Of a stretch of 5,375 nucleotides of DNA, positions 1 to 5,375 are shown piece by piece. Within the stretch, counting starts at the first letter, position 1. Each line of letters begins with the position of its first letter. Origin of the DNA: an uncultured Clostridia bacterium (GTDB lineage: Bacteria > Bacillota > Clostridia > Monoglobales > Firm-18); assembly GCA_937914775.1 (NCBI GenBank), contig CALDNB010000203.1:1-5375 (forward strand), written 5' to 3'. Under the pieces are notes generated by a model, which had not been told where the DNA came from, searched no databases, and worked only from the letters and a program-made list of their open reading frames with translations. Made by a program: the position numbers and the translations under genes.

Positions 1-560
1 CCGAAGTTTGATGCCGTTGGGTTGGGGGGCAAGGTGGTAATTACATTTTTTGATATGTCGCTTATAACAAGGTCGATGGTGGACAAGTCTCCGCCGTTGG
101 CTTTTTCTATTACTGTGGAAAACTGATGGGCATTAACAAGTTTGCCGCAAAGACCAACCAGTGTTCCTCCGCCTACACCGCTTCCGCCGATGTGGGTGAT
201 GTTACTTCCGTCTGCTCTTACATAGGCAGTTCCTGTGCCCATACTTACAATTAACGCTTCTTTTTTGCCTGAAAGATGAAGTCCTCCAAGACCTATTGCC
301 TGAAATTCGTCAACAGTTTTTGTGGGTACGCCGTAAATATCGTCGTTAAAAAATGAAGCCCCAACACCTGTTAATATTATTTGTTTTATTTCGTTTAAAG
401 TAATGTTGTTTTCCTGTAAGAATTTTCCCAGAGCACCATAAACGGAAGTTACGGGGTCTGCCGCAGTAACCTGCAGATTGCCGATAACATCGCCATCTAT
501 GGTAAGACCTACAATTTTTGTTGTAGAGCCACCTATATCAATTCCTATTATTGTTTCCAT
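1..560 (-). CDS. coaW: Type II pantothenate kinase (CoaW), 3' end cut off by window edge
   Basis: This cytosolic enzyme uses ATP to phosphorylate pantothenate to 4'-phosphopantothenate, the first step of coenzyme A synthesis. The 186 visible residues begin METIIGIDIGGSTTKIV, the ASKHA phosphate-1 loop (residues 5-17). Next come LTGVGASFFND (63-73), VDEFQAIGLGG (83-93) with E85 the probable catalytic base by analogy to the family, SMGTGTAY (106-113), and a glycine-rich GGSGVGGGTLVGL stretch (125-137). This order matches type II (Staphylococcus/eukaryote-like) kinases rather than CoaA or CoaX. Bacterial members have roughly 270 residues, so about a third is missing to the left. The ATG at 560-558 has an AGAAAGG Shine-Dalgarno at 571-577 (read on the minus strand), 10 bases away. 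It lies 5 bp after the stop of the S-component gene and is probably co-transcribed with it. In the one type II enzyme studied in depth (Staphylococcus), CoA feedback is absent; whether that holds here is unknown. Another ASKHA sugar or glycerate kinase is much less likely. Confidence 0.9.
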   Translation of the reverse strand, partial: METIIGIDIGGSTTKIVGLTIDGDVIGNLQVTAADPVTSVYGALGKFLQENNITLNEIKQIILTGVGASFFNDDIYGVPTKTVDEFQAIGLGGLHLSGKKEALIVSMGTGTAYVRADGSNITHIGGSGVGGGTLVGLCGKLVNAHQFSTVIEKANGGDLSTIDLVISDISKNVITTLPPNPTASNF

Positions 561-565
561 ATACG

Positions 566-1132
566 TCACGCCTTTCTGATTTTAAGAAGTCTGACTATTG
601 CAGGGCTTAAAACTGCATTTACTAAAACTTCGAACAGGAAGTTCCCGCCAATCATCACCAAAAATACATAACGTGTCGCAAGTTCTGCACCACCTGCCAT
701 TTGAGCAATGGCATCAATAAAGAATGTAAAGCAACCAATTGCAAAAATACCTGTGTTAACTACAGGACAAACTATTGCTGATACTATAACCGCAACATAA
801 GTATTTGCATTTTTAAGCCAGTTATATACAAAACCTGTTAAAAGCCCCGCCAATGTTCCTTTTAGTATAACAGTAACTACTGTTCCCCAGTAGTTGATGC
901 CTAAAAACAACGCCGCATCTCCCGAAATAAGAACTACAACGCTGAATACAAAGCCAAGCCATGCGCCAAGTTTAGGTCCGTATAAAGCCGCACCTATAAC
1001 TATGGGCAAAAGTACAAGGGATACAGAAAATGTTCCCAGTTTTATGAAAGACCCCATATATTGTAAAATTACAACAATAGCAGTAAGTATTGCGTACATA
1101 GTAAGTTTTTTTGTGTCAAAATTATTTTTCAT
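566..1132 (-). CDS. ECF transporter S component, probably pantothenate-specific (PanT-like)
   Basis: This is the substrate-binding membrane subunit of an energy-coupling-factor importer. It binds a vitamin and must dock on a shared EcfA-EcfA'-EcfT module to be energised. The 188-residue protein is almost wholly hydrophobic, with about six membrane segments near residues 9-30, 36-52, 56-72, 78-104, 111-136 and 154-183. The N-terminal helix (KKLTMYAILTAIVVIL) has the small-residue face typical of the EcfT-contacting helix of S components. YGPKLGAWLGF (51-61) and PVVNTGIF (123-130) are also familiar from this family. The start at 1132 is preferred to a longer frame reaching 1186, because AAGGAGAG lies 10 bases upstream and the extension runs through the promoter. 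The coaW gene 5 bp downstream suggests that pantothenate is the substrate. That is inference from context; another vitamin (for example riboflavin) cannot be excluded by eye. Confidence 0.85.
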   Translation of the reverse strand: MKNNFDTKKLTMYAILTAIVVILQYMGSFIKLGTFSVSLVLLPIVIGAALYGPKLGAWLGFVFSVVVLISGDAALFLGINYWGTVVTVILKGTLAGLLTGFVYNWLKNANTYVAVIVSAIVCPVVNTGIFAIGCFTFFIDAIAQMAGGAELATRYVFLVMIGGNFLFEVLVNAVLSPAIVRLLKIRKA

Positions 1133-1142
1133 TTGAAAGTCA

Positions 1143-1150
1143 CTCTCCTT
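1143..1150 (-). promoter_or_regulatory. Ribosome binding site deciding the S-component start
   Basis: Read on the minus strand this is AAGGAGAG, a near-perfect Shine-Dalgarno, 10 bases before the ATG at 1132-1130. It fixes the start there. A longer reading frame would begin at a TTG (1186-1184), but that TTG is the first half of the -35 box of the gene's own promoter, so it should not be transcribed. Confidence 0.85.
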
Positions 1151-1157
1151 ATGGTAA

Positions 1158-1186
1158 ATAATACAACAAAAAACACCATTTGTCAA
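1158..1186 (-). promoter_or_regulatory. Sigma-A-type promoter for the S component-coaW operon
   Basis: On the minus strand a perfect -35 TTGACA (1186-1181) is followed after a 17-bp spacer by TATTAT (1163-1158), one base from the -10 consensus. Transcription would start near 1151, giving a leader of about 20 bases that holds little besides the Shine-Dalgarno. There is no room for a riboswitch, so any vitamin-dependent control would have to act through a DNA-binding regulator. Confidence 0.8.
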
Positions 1187-1208
1187 TAAACTAAAAGGAT
1201 TGTCACTG

Positions 1209-1238
1209 TTGACTAAAACATATTTTATGTGTTATAAT
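1209..1238 (+). promoter_or_regulatory. Sigma-A-type promoter for the rightward five-gene operon
   Basis: TTGACT (1209-1214) is followed after 18 bp by a perfect TATAAT (1233-1238). An upstream TG (1230-1231) one base before the hexamer makes it an extended -10. Transcription would begin near 1245, about 33 bases before the first start codon. The -35 box lies 22 bp from the -35 box of the opposing promoter, so two polymerases could barely bind at once. Confidence 0.8.
1218..1230. repeat. Small inverted repeat between the -35 and -10 boxes (possible operator)
   Basis: ACATA (1218-1222), a TTT centre and TATGT (1226-1230) form a perfect 5-bp-arm inverted repeat. It sits wholly inside the 18-bp spacer of the rightward promoter, where a repressor would block RNA polymerase. 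The arms are short and AT-rich, so chance is a real alternative. No regulator gene is visible in the window. Confidence 0.35.
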
Positions 1239-1277
1239 ATATTGATTAATTATATGCCGTGAAAGGGAGATAATAAA

Positions 1278-2606
1278 ATGAAATCAATTGACAATGCAGT
1301 AGAAAAGTACAGACAAATTATTCTTGAAGCAGAAAGATACATCTGGAAGCATCCCGAAACAGGATACCGTGAATTTAAAACATCACAGTATATGGCAGAA
1401 AAGTTTGAAAAAATGGGCTATTCTCTTACAATGGCAGGAGATATACCCGGCTTTTATACAGTAGTAGATACAGGTCGTCCGGGTCCAGAGGTTGTGATTT
1501 TTGCGGAACTTGACTCCCTTATCTGCCCCAATCACCCTGAATGTGACAAAGAAACGGGCTATGTTCACGCCTGCGGACATAATGCTCAGTGTGCGGCACT
1601 TTTAGGTGTAGCGGGAGCACTAAAAGAGAAAGAAGTTTTAGATAAATTGTGCGGAAGAATTAAACTTTGCGCAGTACCTGCCGAAGAACTTATTGAAATC
1701 GGCTACAGAACAGAACTGAAAAAACAGGGACTAATCAAGTATTTTGGCGGTAAAGCGGAATTTTTAAGGAGAGGCTATCTTGACGGTGCAGACATCGTGT
1801 TTATGGTACACACATCTGCTGATTTCGCTGTAAGTCAGGGAAGTGTTGGCTGTATTGCAAAAAAAGTTACATATAAAGGTCTGTCTGCCCATGCAGGAGG
1901 CGCTCCCTGGGACGGAATCAATGCAGTTTATGCGGCTACACAGGGTTTGTCTGCGGCAAATGCAATAAGAGAAACATTTAAAGAAGACGACATTATAAGA
2001 TTCCACCCAATTATCACTCACGGCGGCGAGGCAGTAAATGCTATTCCCGAAAAAGTTGTTGCGGAAAGTTTTGTAAGAGGCAGAACTTTTGATGGAATTT
2101 TAGAAGCAAATAAAAGACTTAACAGAGCACTTGTAAGCGGTGCTTTGGCAGTGGGCGGAAATGTTGATATAGAGGACACCCCGGGATATGCACCCCTTGT
2201 AAACAACAGAGATTTAATGAACCTTACAAAAGAAGCGGCAGATTTAATTATTCCCGAGGAACATTTTGAAATATACGAAAGATTTGGCTCAGGAAGTACC
2301 GATATGGGCGAAATGAGTTGTCTGTTCCCAAGTATTCACCCTTACGCAGGAGGAAGAACAGGCAGATCACACGGTGACGATTATTATATTACGGACCCTG
2401 AACGTGCATGTGTTAAATCTGCAAAATTGCAGGTGGCAATGCTTAATCTGCTTTTAAAAGACGGTGCAGTAAGAGCAAAAGAAATTATTGACAATTTTGA
2501 GCCTGTATTCAAATCAAAAGAAGAATATTTTGAGTACATAGATAAAATCGAATCAGCAGGAGACAGAATTACTTACGGAGAAGACGGCGTAACAATAAGG
2601 GTGTAA
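1278..2606 (+). CDS. M20 family metallo-amidohydrolase (M20D / AbgB-like)
   Basis: A cytosolic di-metal hydrolase expected to cleave an amide bond, as in N-acyl amino acids, aminobenzoyl-glutamate or related conjugates. The 442 residues show the expected order. HPETGYREFKTS (25-36) is the N-terminal family signature and D79 lies in a variant of the usual DALP motif. HACGHN (97-102) supplies metal ligands C99 and H101, and PAEE (134-137) supplies the catalytic base and a ligand. H178 lies in FMVHTS. GLSAHAGGAPWDGINAV (201-217) and NAIPEKV (254-260) belong to the lid/dimerisation domain. STDMGEMS (340-347) and H365 in GRSHGDDY complete the site. HACGHN and STDMG..S resemble the AbgB/PM20D2 branch rather than hippuricases (HACGHD). 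There is no signal peptide. The start follows AAAGGGAG (1262-1269) with good spacing, and the gene ends in tandem TAA stops. It leads the operon. The enzyme class is secure, the substrate is not. Confidence 0.88.
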   Translation: MKSIDNAVEKYRQIILEAERYIWKHPETGYREFKTSQYMAEKFEKMGYSLTMAGDIPGFYTVVDTGRPGPEVVIFAELDSLICPNHPECDKETGYVHACGHNAQCAALLGVAGALKEKEVLDKLCGRIKLCAVPAEELIEIGYRTELKKQGLIKYFGGKAEFLRRGYLDGADIVFMVHTSADFAVSQGSVGCIAKKVTYKGLSAHAGGAPWDGINAVYAATQGLSAANAIRETFKEDDIIRFHPIITHGGEAVNAIPEKVVAESFVRGRTFDGILEANKRLNRALVSGALAVGGNVDIEDTPGYAPLVNNRDLMNLTKEAADLIIPEEHFEIYERFGSGSTDMGEMSCLFPSIHPYAGGRTGRSHGDDYYITDPERACVKSAKLQVAMLNLLLKDGAVRAKEIIDNFEPVFKSKEEYFEYIDKIESAGDRITYGEDGVTIRV

Positions 2607-2609
2607 TAA

Positions 2610-3146
2610 ATGGATATTAAAGATATTATTGCACAGGGTTTTGGAATTGCGGGTCTTATCGTTATGCTTTTGTCCTTTCAGTTTAAAAACAACAAAACAC
2701 TGTTTGTTATGCAAGGCGTTGGCAGTTTGTTTTTCGTTGTTAATTTTACATTGATTGGTGCAGTTGGCGGTGCCCTTTTTAACATCGTCAACTTTATAAG
2801 AGCACTGCTATTTTTAAAAAGAGATAAATTATGGAAACCGTATTTTGTGGTTGCACTTTATACTCTTTGTATGGCGTTTTCCGTTTACACATTAAAGGGC
2901 GATTTATTCGGAATATTTATTTCTGCACTTCCCTTTTTAGCCCTTTTGGGTATGACTTATTGTATGTGGAAAGGAAACGGCAGGAAAATCCGCTATGCAC
3001 AGATATTGTACCTGTCTCCAACGTGGATAATACACAATATTGTTAATTTATCAATAGGAGGAATTATAAGCGATACAATAAACATAATTTCTTCCATTGT
3101 TGCATTAGTAAGACATAAAAATTCTGGGTGGGAAACGGAGCAGTAA
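2610..3146 (+). CDS. YgjV-family (Imp-YgjV) integral membrane protein, SWEET/PnuC-like topology
   Basis: A 178-residue membrane protein resembling the uncharacterised YgjV family; no function is established for that family. Seven hydrophobic segments can be read, near residues 8-25, 30-48, 51-69, 77-95, 98-118, 129-148 and 151-168. Basic loops (FKNNK 25-29, KRDKLWK 70-76 and following, KGNGRK 121-126, RHK 168-170) alternate with neutral ones, which predicts N-out/C-in. The third and seventh segments look alike: GAVGGALFNIVNFI (50-63) aligns with LSIGGIISDTINII (147-160). A 3+1+3 arrangement of this kind is the plan of SWEET and PnuC carriers, so a small-solute transporter is a reasonable inference. 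The ATG follows AAGGG (2597-2601) by 8 bases and lies 3 bp after the amidohydrolase stop. The B6 kinase begins 4 bp downstream, so a vitamer substrate is possible but unproven. Confidence 0.75.
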   Translation: MDIKDIIAQGFGIAGLIVMLLSFQFKNNKTLFVMQGVGSLFFVVNFTLIGAVGGALFNIVNFIRALLFLKRDKLWKPYFVVALYTLCMAFSVYTLKGDLFGIFISALPFLALLGMTYCMWKGNGRKIRYAQILYLSPTWIIHNIVNLSIGGIISDTINIISSIVALVRHKNSGWETEQ

Positions 3147-3150
3147 ACCT

Positions 3151-3957
3151 ATGAAAAAAATAATTGCAGTTCACGACCTGTCGGGGATAGGTACCGCATC
3201 TTTAGGTGCGGTTGTGCCTGTACTGACGGCTATGGGCTCTTATGTGTGTCCTTTGCAGACTGCTGCATTGTCAACAGTTACGGGAGTTTTTGAAGGCTAT
3301 ACCTTTACGGACTTAACAGAGCATATTAAAGACACAATAAAACACTGGCAACAACTTAATATGGACTTTGATTATATTTACAGCGGTTTTCTTGGAAGCC
3401 CAAGTCAGGCTCAAACCATAATTGATGCCAAAAATATGTTTGGGTGCAAACTTATGGTTGACCCTGTGTTTGGTGATGACGGACAACTTTATCCCACAAT
3501 GTCCCCAGATATGGTGGAAAGTATGAAAAACCTTGTGGCAAATGCAGATATAATAACACCAAACATTACAGAAGCGATGTTTTTACTTGGGGAAAAAGAT
3601 GTGCCTTCCGACTTTGAAACAATAGAAAAATGGCTTGTACGGCTTTGTGACGTCGGTCCCGATACTGCAATAATTACCAGTTGCAAAGTTGACGGTGAAA
3701 TGTATGTTTGCAGTTATTGTAAAAGTACGAAAGAGTTTTACAAAATAAAGTGTTGTTATTATGACGGCTCCTTTCACGGAACGGGGGATATTTTTGCCTC
3801 TGTAACCCTTGGTGCCGTTGCAAGAGGACAGAGTGTTAAAGAAGCGGTACAACTTGCAGTAGAATTTATATCAAAGGCAATAGAAGAAACAATAAAATTG
3901 CATATAGACCCCCGTCTTGGAGTGGCTGTGCAAAAAGTTATAAAGGAATTGTTGTAA
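3151..3957 (+). CDS. Pyridoxal/pyridoxamine kinase (PdxK/PdxY-like)
   Basis: A cytosolic ribokinase-fold enzyme expected to phosphorylate vitamin B6 vitamers with ATP, making pyridoxal 5'-phosphate or its precursors in the salvage pathway. The 268 residues are full length for the family. The N-terminus AVHDLSGIGTASLGAVVPVL (6-25) followed by CPLQTAALSTVTG (33-45) forms the typical substrate-side region. MVDPVFGDDGQLY (102-114) and TPNITEA (136-142) are metal/ATP-binding signatures. HGTGDIFAS (209-217) holds the anion hole and catalytic base D213. These features favour the B6 kinase branch over hydroxymethylpyrimidine kinase ThiD, although some related enzymes act on both. The C-terminal half has several cysteines (C178, C187, C190, C201, C202) with no clear metal-site spacing. 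The start follows GGAG (3137-3140) by 10 bases and lies 4 bp after the membrane protein gene. The next gene starts 1 bp after its stop, so translational coupling is likely. Confidence 0.88.
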   Translation: MKKIIAVHDLSGIGTASLGAVVPVLTAMGSYVCPLQTAALSTVTGVFEGYTFTDLTEHIKDTIKHWQQLNMDFDYIYSGFLGSPSQAQTIIDAKNMFGCKLMVDPVFGDDGQLYPTMSPDMVESMKNLVANADIITPNITEAMFLLGEKDVPSDFETIEKWLVRLCDVGPDTAIITSCKVDGEMYVCSYCKSTKEFYKIKCCYYDGSFHGTGDIFASVTLGAVARGQSVKEAVQLAVEFISKAIEETIKLHIDPRLGVAVQKVIKELL

Positions 3958-3958
3958 T

Positions 3959-4825
3959 ATGTGGAAAAGCGATAATTGGAAACAGTACAGTTTAATAGAC
4001 AGTTCAGGGGGAGAACGGCTTGAAAGATGGGGAAACGTAACGGTAATACGTCCCGACCCTCAGGCAGTATGGAACTCCAAAAGAACTAATCCCTTGTGGA
4101 AAAAGGCTGATGCAAGATACATTAGAAGCAACAGCGGAGGGGGACAATGGGAATTTTACAAAAAACTTCCTGAAAGTTGGACAATAAAGCAGGAGGGACT
4201 TCAGTTCAAAATAAAGCCTATGAACTTTAAGCACATGGGTCTGTTCCCCGAACAGTTAACCAACTGGGAATGGTTTTCAAAACTTATAAAAGAAAGTAAC
4301 AGAGAAATAAATGTGCTTAACTTGTTTGCATATACAGGGGGAGCAACTGTTGCCTGTGCAAAGGCAGGAGCGAAAGTGTGTCATGTTGACGCCTCAAAAG
4401 GAATGGTGGCACATGCAAAGGAAAATGCCGAACTGTCAGGACTAAAGGACCACCCTATAAGATATATAGTTGATGACTGTGTAAAATTTGTAAACAGAGA
4501 AATCCGAAGAGGTAACAAATACGATGCAATAATAATGGACCCTCCCTCATACGGCAGAGGACCGGGCGGAGAAGTGTGGAAAATAGAAACGGAACTTTAT
4601 AACTTAGTAACCTTGTGCAGTCAGGTTTTAAGCGACAGGCCCTTGTTCTTTCTTCTTAACTCTTATACTACGGGGTTAAGCGGATATACTATGGAAAACG
4701 TGTTAAGGCTTATACTGGGCGAAAAATTTGACGGAGAATTTACATCAGACGAAATAGGAATACCCACAAAGGACAGCGGCATAGTGCTGCCCTGCGGTTG
4801 TTCTGCAAGATTTTGCGGGAGATGA
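3959..4825 (+). CDS. Class I SAM-dependent methyltransferase, RlmI-like core (COG1092-type)
   Basis: A predicted S-adenosylmethionine-dependent methyltransferase related to the catalytic half of RlmI-type rRNA cytosine-C5 enzymes. The 288 residues carry a conserved N-terminal segment, LERWGNVTVIRPDPQAVW (21-38). SAM motif I is VLNLFAYTGGAT (119-130), an acidic residue that would hold the ribose is D144 (HVDAS), D172-D173 follow, and the catalytic loop is DPPSYGRG (194-201). RlmI itself is near 400 residues with an N-terminal PUA RNA-binding domain. No such domain is seen here, so an rRNA target is family-based inference only. The C-terminus contains CGCSARFCG, with three clustered cysteines of unknown meaning. 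Translation probably uses AAAGGA (3942-3947), inside the end of the preceding gene. Its role in a vitamin locus is not apparent; it may simply share the transcript. Confidence 0.85.
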   Translation: MWKSDNWKQYSLIDSSGGERLERWGNVTVIRPDPQAVWNSKRTNPLWKKADARYIRSNSGGGQWEFYKKLPESWTIKQEGLQFKIKPMNFKHMGLFPEQLTNWEWFSKLIKESNREINVLNLFAYTGGATVACAKAGAKVCHVDASKGMVAHAKENAELSGLKDHPIRYIVDDCVKFVNREIRRGNKYDAIIMDPPSYGRGPGGEVWKIETELYNLVTLCSQVLSDRPLFFLLNSYTTGLSGYTMENVLRLILGEKFDGEFTSDEIGIPTKDSGIVLPCGCSARFCGR

Positions 4826-4830
4826 ATTAA

Positions 4831-5375
4831 ATGATAAAAATTGACAACCTTGTTTTCAGATATGCTGAAAGTGTGGAAAACGTAATAGACAATGTAAGTG
4901 TAAATATCGAAAAAGGCTCATTTACTGCAGTTTTAGGACATAACGGAAGCGGTAAATCAACCCTTGCAAAGCATACAAACGCAATACTTTTGCCTTTAGG
5001 CGGAGCCGTTTATGTAGAAGATATGGACACAAAAGACGAAAATCTCCTTATAAAAATAAGGCAGACAGTAGGTATGGTGTTCCAGAATCCCGACAATCAG
5101 ATTGTTGCAACTATTGTAGAGGACGATGTGGCATTTGCCCCTGAAAATATAGGCGTACCTCCAAAAGAGATAAGAGAGCGTGTTGACCAGTCCTTAAAAG
5201 CGGTTGGAATGAGCAAGTTCTACAAAGAAGCGCCTCACCTTTTGTCGGGAGGACAAAAACAAAGAATAGCAATTGCAGGTGTTCTTGCAATGAGACCTAA
5301 GTACATTGTTCTGGACGAGCCAACTGCAATGCTTGACCCTGTAGGCAGACGTGAAGTTTTGTCAACCCTTAAGAA
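4831..5375 (+). CDS. ecfA1: ECF transporter ATPase EcfA1, 3' end cut off by window edge
   Basis: One of the two ATP-binding subunits of the energy-coupling-factor module, working on the cytoplasmic face of the membrane with EcfA2 and the EcfT scaffold to power vitamin S components. The 181 visible residues contain Walker A GHNGSGKST (36-44), the Q-loop in FQNPDNQIVATIVEDDVAF (84-102), the signature LSGGQKQR (138-145), Walker B YIVLDEP (158-164) with catalytic E163, and the D-loop at 167-170. The Q-loop stretch and the following APENIGVPPKEIRERV are characteristic of EcfA1 and separate it from general ABC importers. Family members have about 280 residues, so roughly 100 are missing to the right. 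There, ecfA2 and ecfT would be expected by analogy. The ATG follows GGGAG (4817-4821) by 9 bases, 5 bp after the methyltransferase stop. It could energise the S component encoded at 566-1132. Confidence 0.92.
   Translation, partial: MIKIDNLVFRYAESVENVIDNVSVNIEKGSFTAVLGHNGSGKSTLAKHTNAILLPLGGAVYVEDMDTKDENLLIKIRQTVGMVFQNPDNQIVATIVEDDVAFAPENIGVPPKEIRERVDQSLKAVGMSKFYKEAPHLLSGGQKQRIAIAGVLAMRPKYIVLDEPTAMLDPVGRREVLSTLK

Noticed and set aside
894..1136. 80-codon plus-strand frame opposite the S-component gene
   Set aside because: It lies almost wholly antisense to a well-supported membrane protein gene and its product shows no recognisable features.
1133..1186. N-terminal extension of the S-component gene to a TTG at 1186
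   Set aside because: The extension covers the -10 and -35 boxes and the Shine-Dalgarno of the gene itself; its TTG is part of the -35 hexamer, and its translation (cysteine- and histidine-bearing) is unlike an S-component N-terminus.
1237..1255. Imperfect inverted repeat ATATA...TATAT downstream of the rightward -10 box
   Set aside because: Five-base arms of pure AT around a 9-base non-pairing centre are expected by chance in such AT-rich DNA.
1133..1277. Riboswitch or other leader RNA upstream of either operon
   Set aside because: Predicted leaders are only about 20 and 33 bases, too short for a known vitamin riboswitch, and no stable GC-rich stem is present.
1383..2206. Three minus-strand frames within the amidohydrolase gene
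   Set aside because: All are antisense to conserved catalytic motifs, lack convincing ribosome binding sites and have low-information products.
2831..3046. 71-codon frame inside the YgjV-type gene
   Set aside because: Same strand, different frame, within a gene with convincing membrane helices; the cysteine- and tyrosine-rich product looks like an out-of-frame shadow.
3958..3958. Possible fusion or frameshift between the B6 kinase and methyltransferase genes, given the 1-bp gap
   Set aside because: Both proteins have complete family N- and C-termini, a proper stop and start, and a Shine-Dalgarno at 3942-3947; this is ordinary tight operon packing.
3489..4234. Minus-strand frames within the B6 kinase and methyltransferase genes
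   Set aside because: They are antisense shadows of conserved enzymes with no independent start signals or recognisable domains.

Overview
The window looks like chromosome from a low-GC, Gram-positive anaerobe, most likely a Clostridia-type Firmicute. The DNA is AT-rich, arginine is mostly AGA, and ATA (Ile) codons are frequent. Shine-Dalgarno sites are strong and purine-rich, genes are tightly packed, and promoters are close to the sigma-A consensus. An ECF-type vitamin transporter S component and a type II pantothenate kinase fit that assignment. This is a judgement from reading; no database search was made.

Layout: a 145-bp divergent promoter region (about 1133-1277) separates two transcription units. 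To the left, on the minus strand, are an ECF S component, probably for pantothenate (566-1132), and then a type II pantothenate kinase (coaW), whose 3' end lies beyond the window's left edge. To the right, on the plus strand, five genes run head to tail with gaps of only 1 to 5 bp: an M20 metallo-amidohydrolase (1278-2606), a seven-helix YgjV-type membrane protein (2610-3146), a pyridoxal/pyridoxamine kinase (3151-3957), a SAM-dependent methyltransferase of the RlmI-like group (3959-4825), and the ATPase EcfA1 of the ECF energising module (4831 to beyond the right edge). No RNA gene, mobile element, CRISPR array or intrinsic terminator is visible.

How the genes fit together: most of the locus reads as vitamin and cofactor salvage. 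The S component would import pantothenate using energy from an EcfA1-EcfA2-EcfT module, whose first gene closes the right-hand operon. CoaW would phosphorylate the imported pantothenate toward coenzyme A. On the other side, a B6 vitamer kinase follows a membrane protein whose predicted topology resembles SWEET/PnuC carriers. This suggests a second 'carrier plus trapping kinase' pair. The amidohydrolase may release a vitamin, amino acid or acyl group from an amide conjugate; its substrate cannot be read from the sequence. The methyltransferase's link to the rest is unknown.

The most interesting points are the YgjV-kinase pairing, the placement of an ECF energising gene within a vitamin locus, and the compact divergent promoter. 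That promoter has a perfect 5-bp-arm inverted repeat between the -35 and -10 boxes of the rightward promoter.
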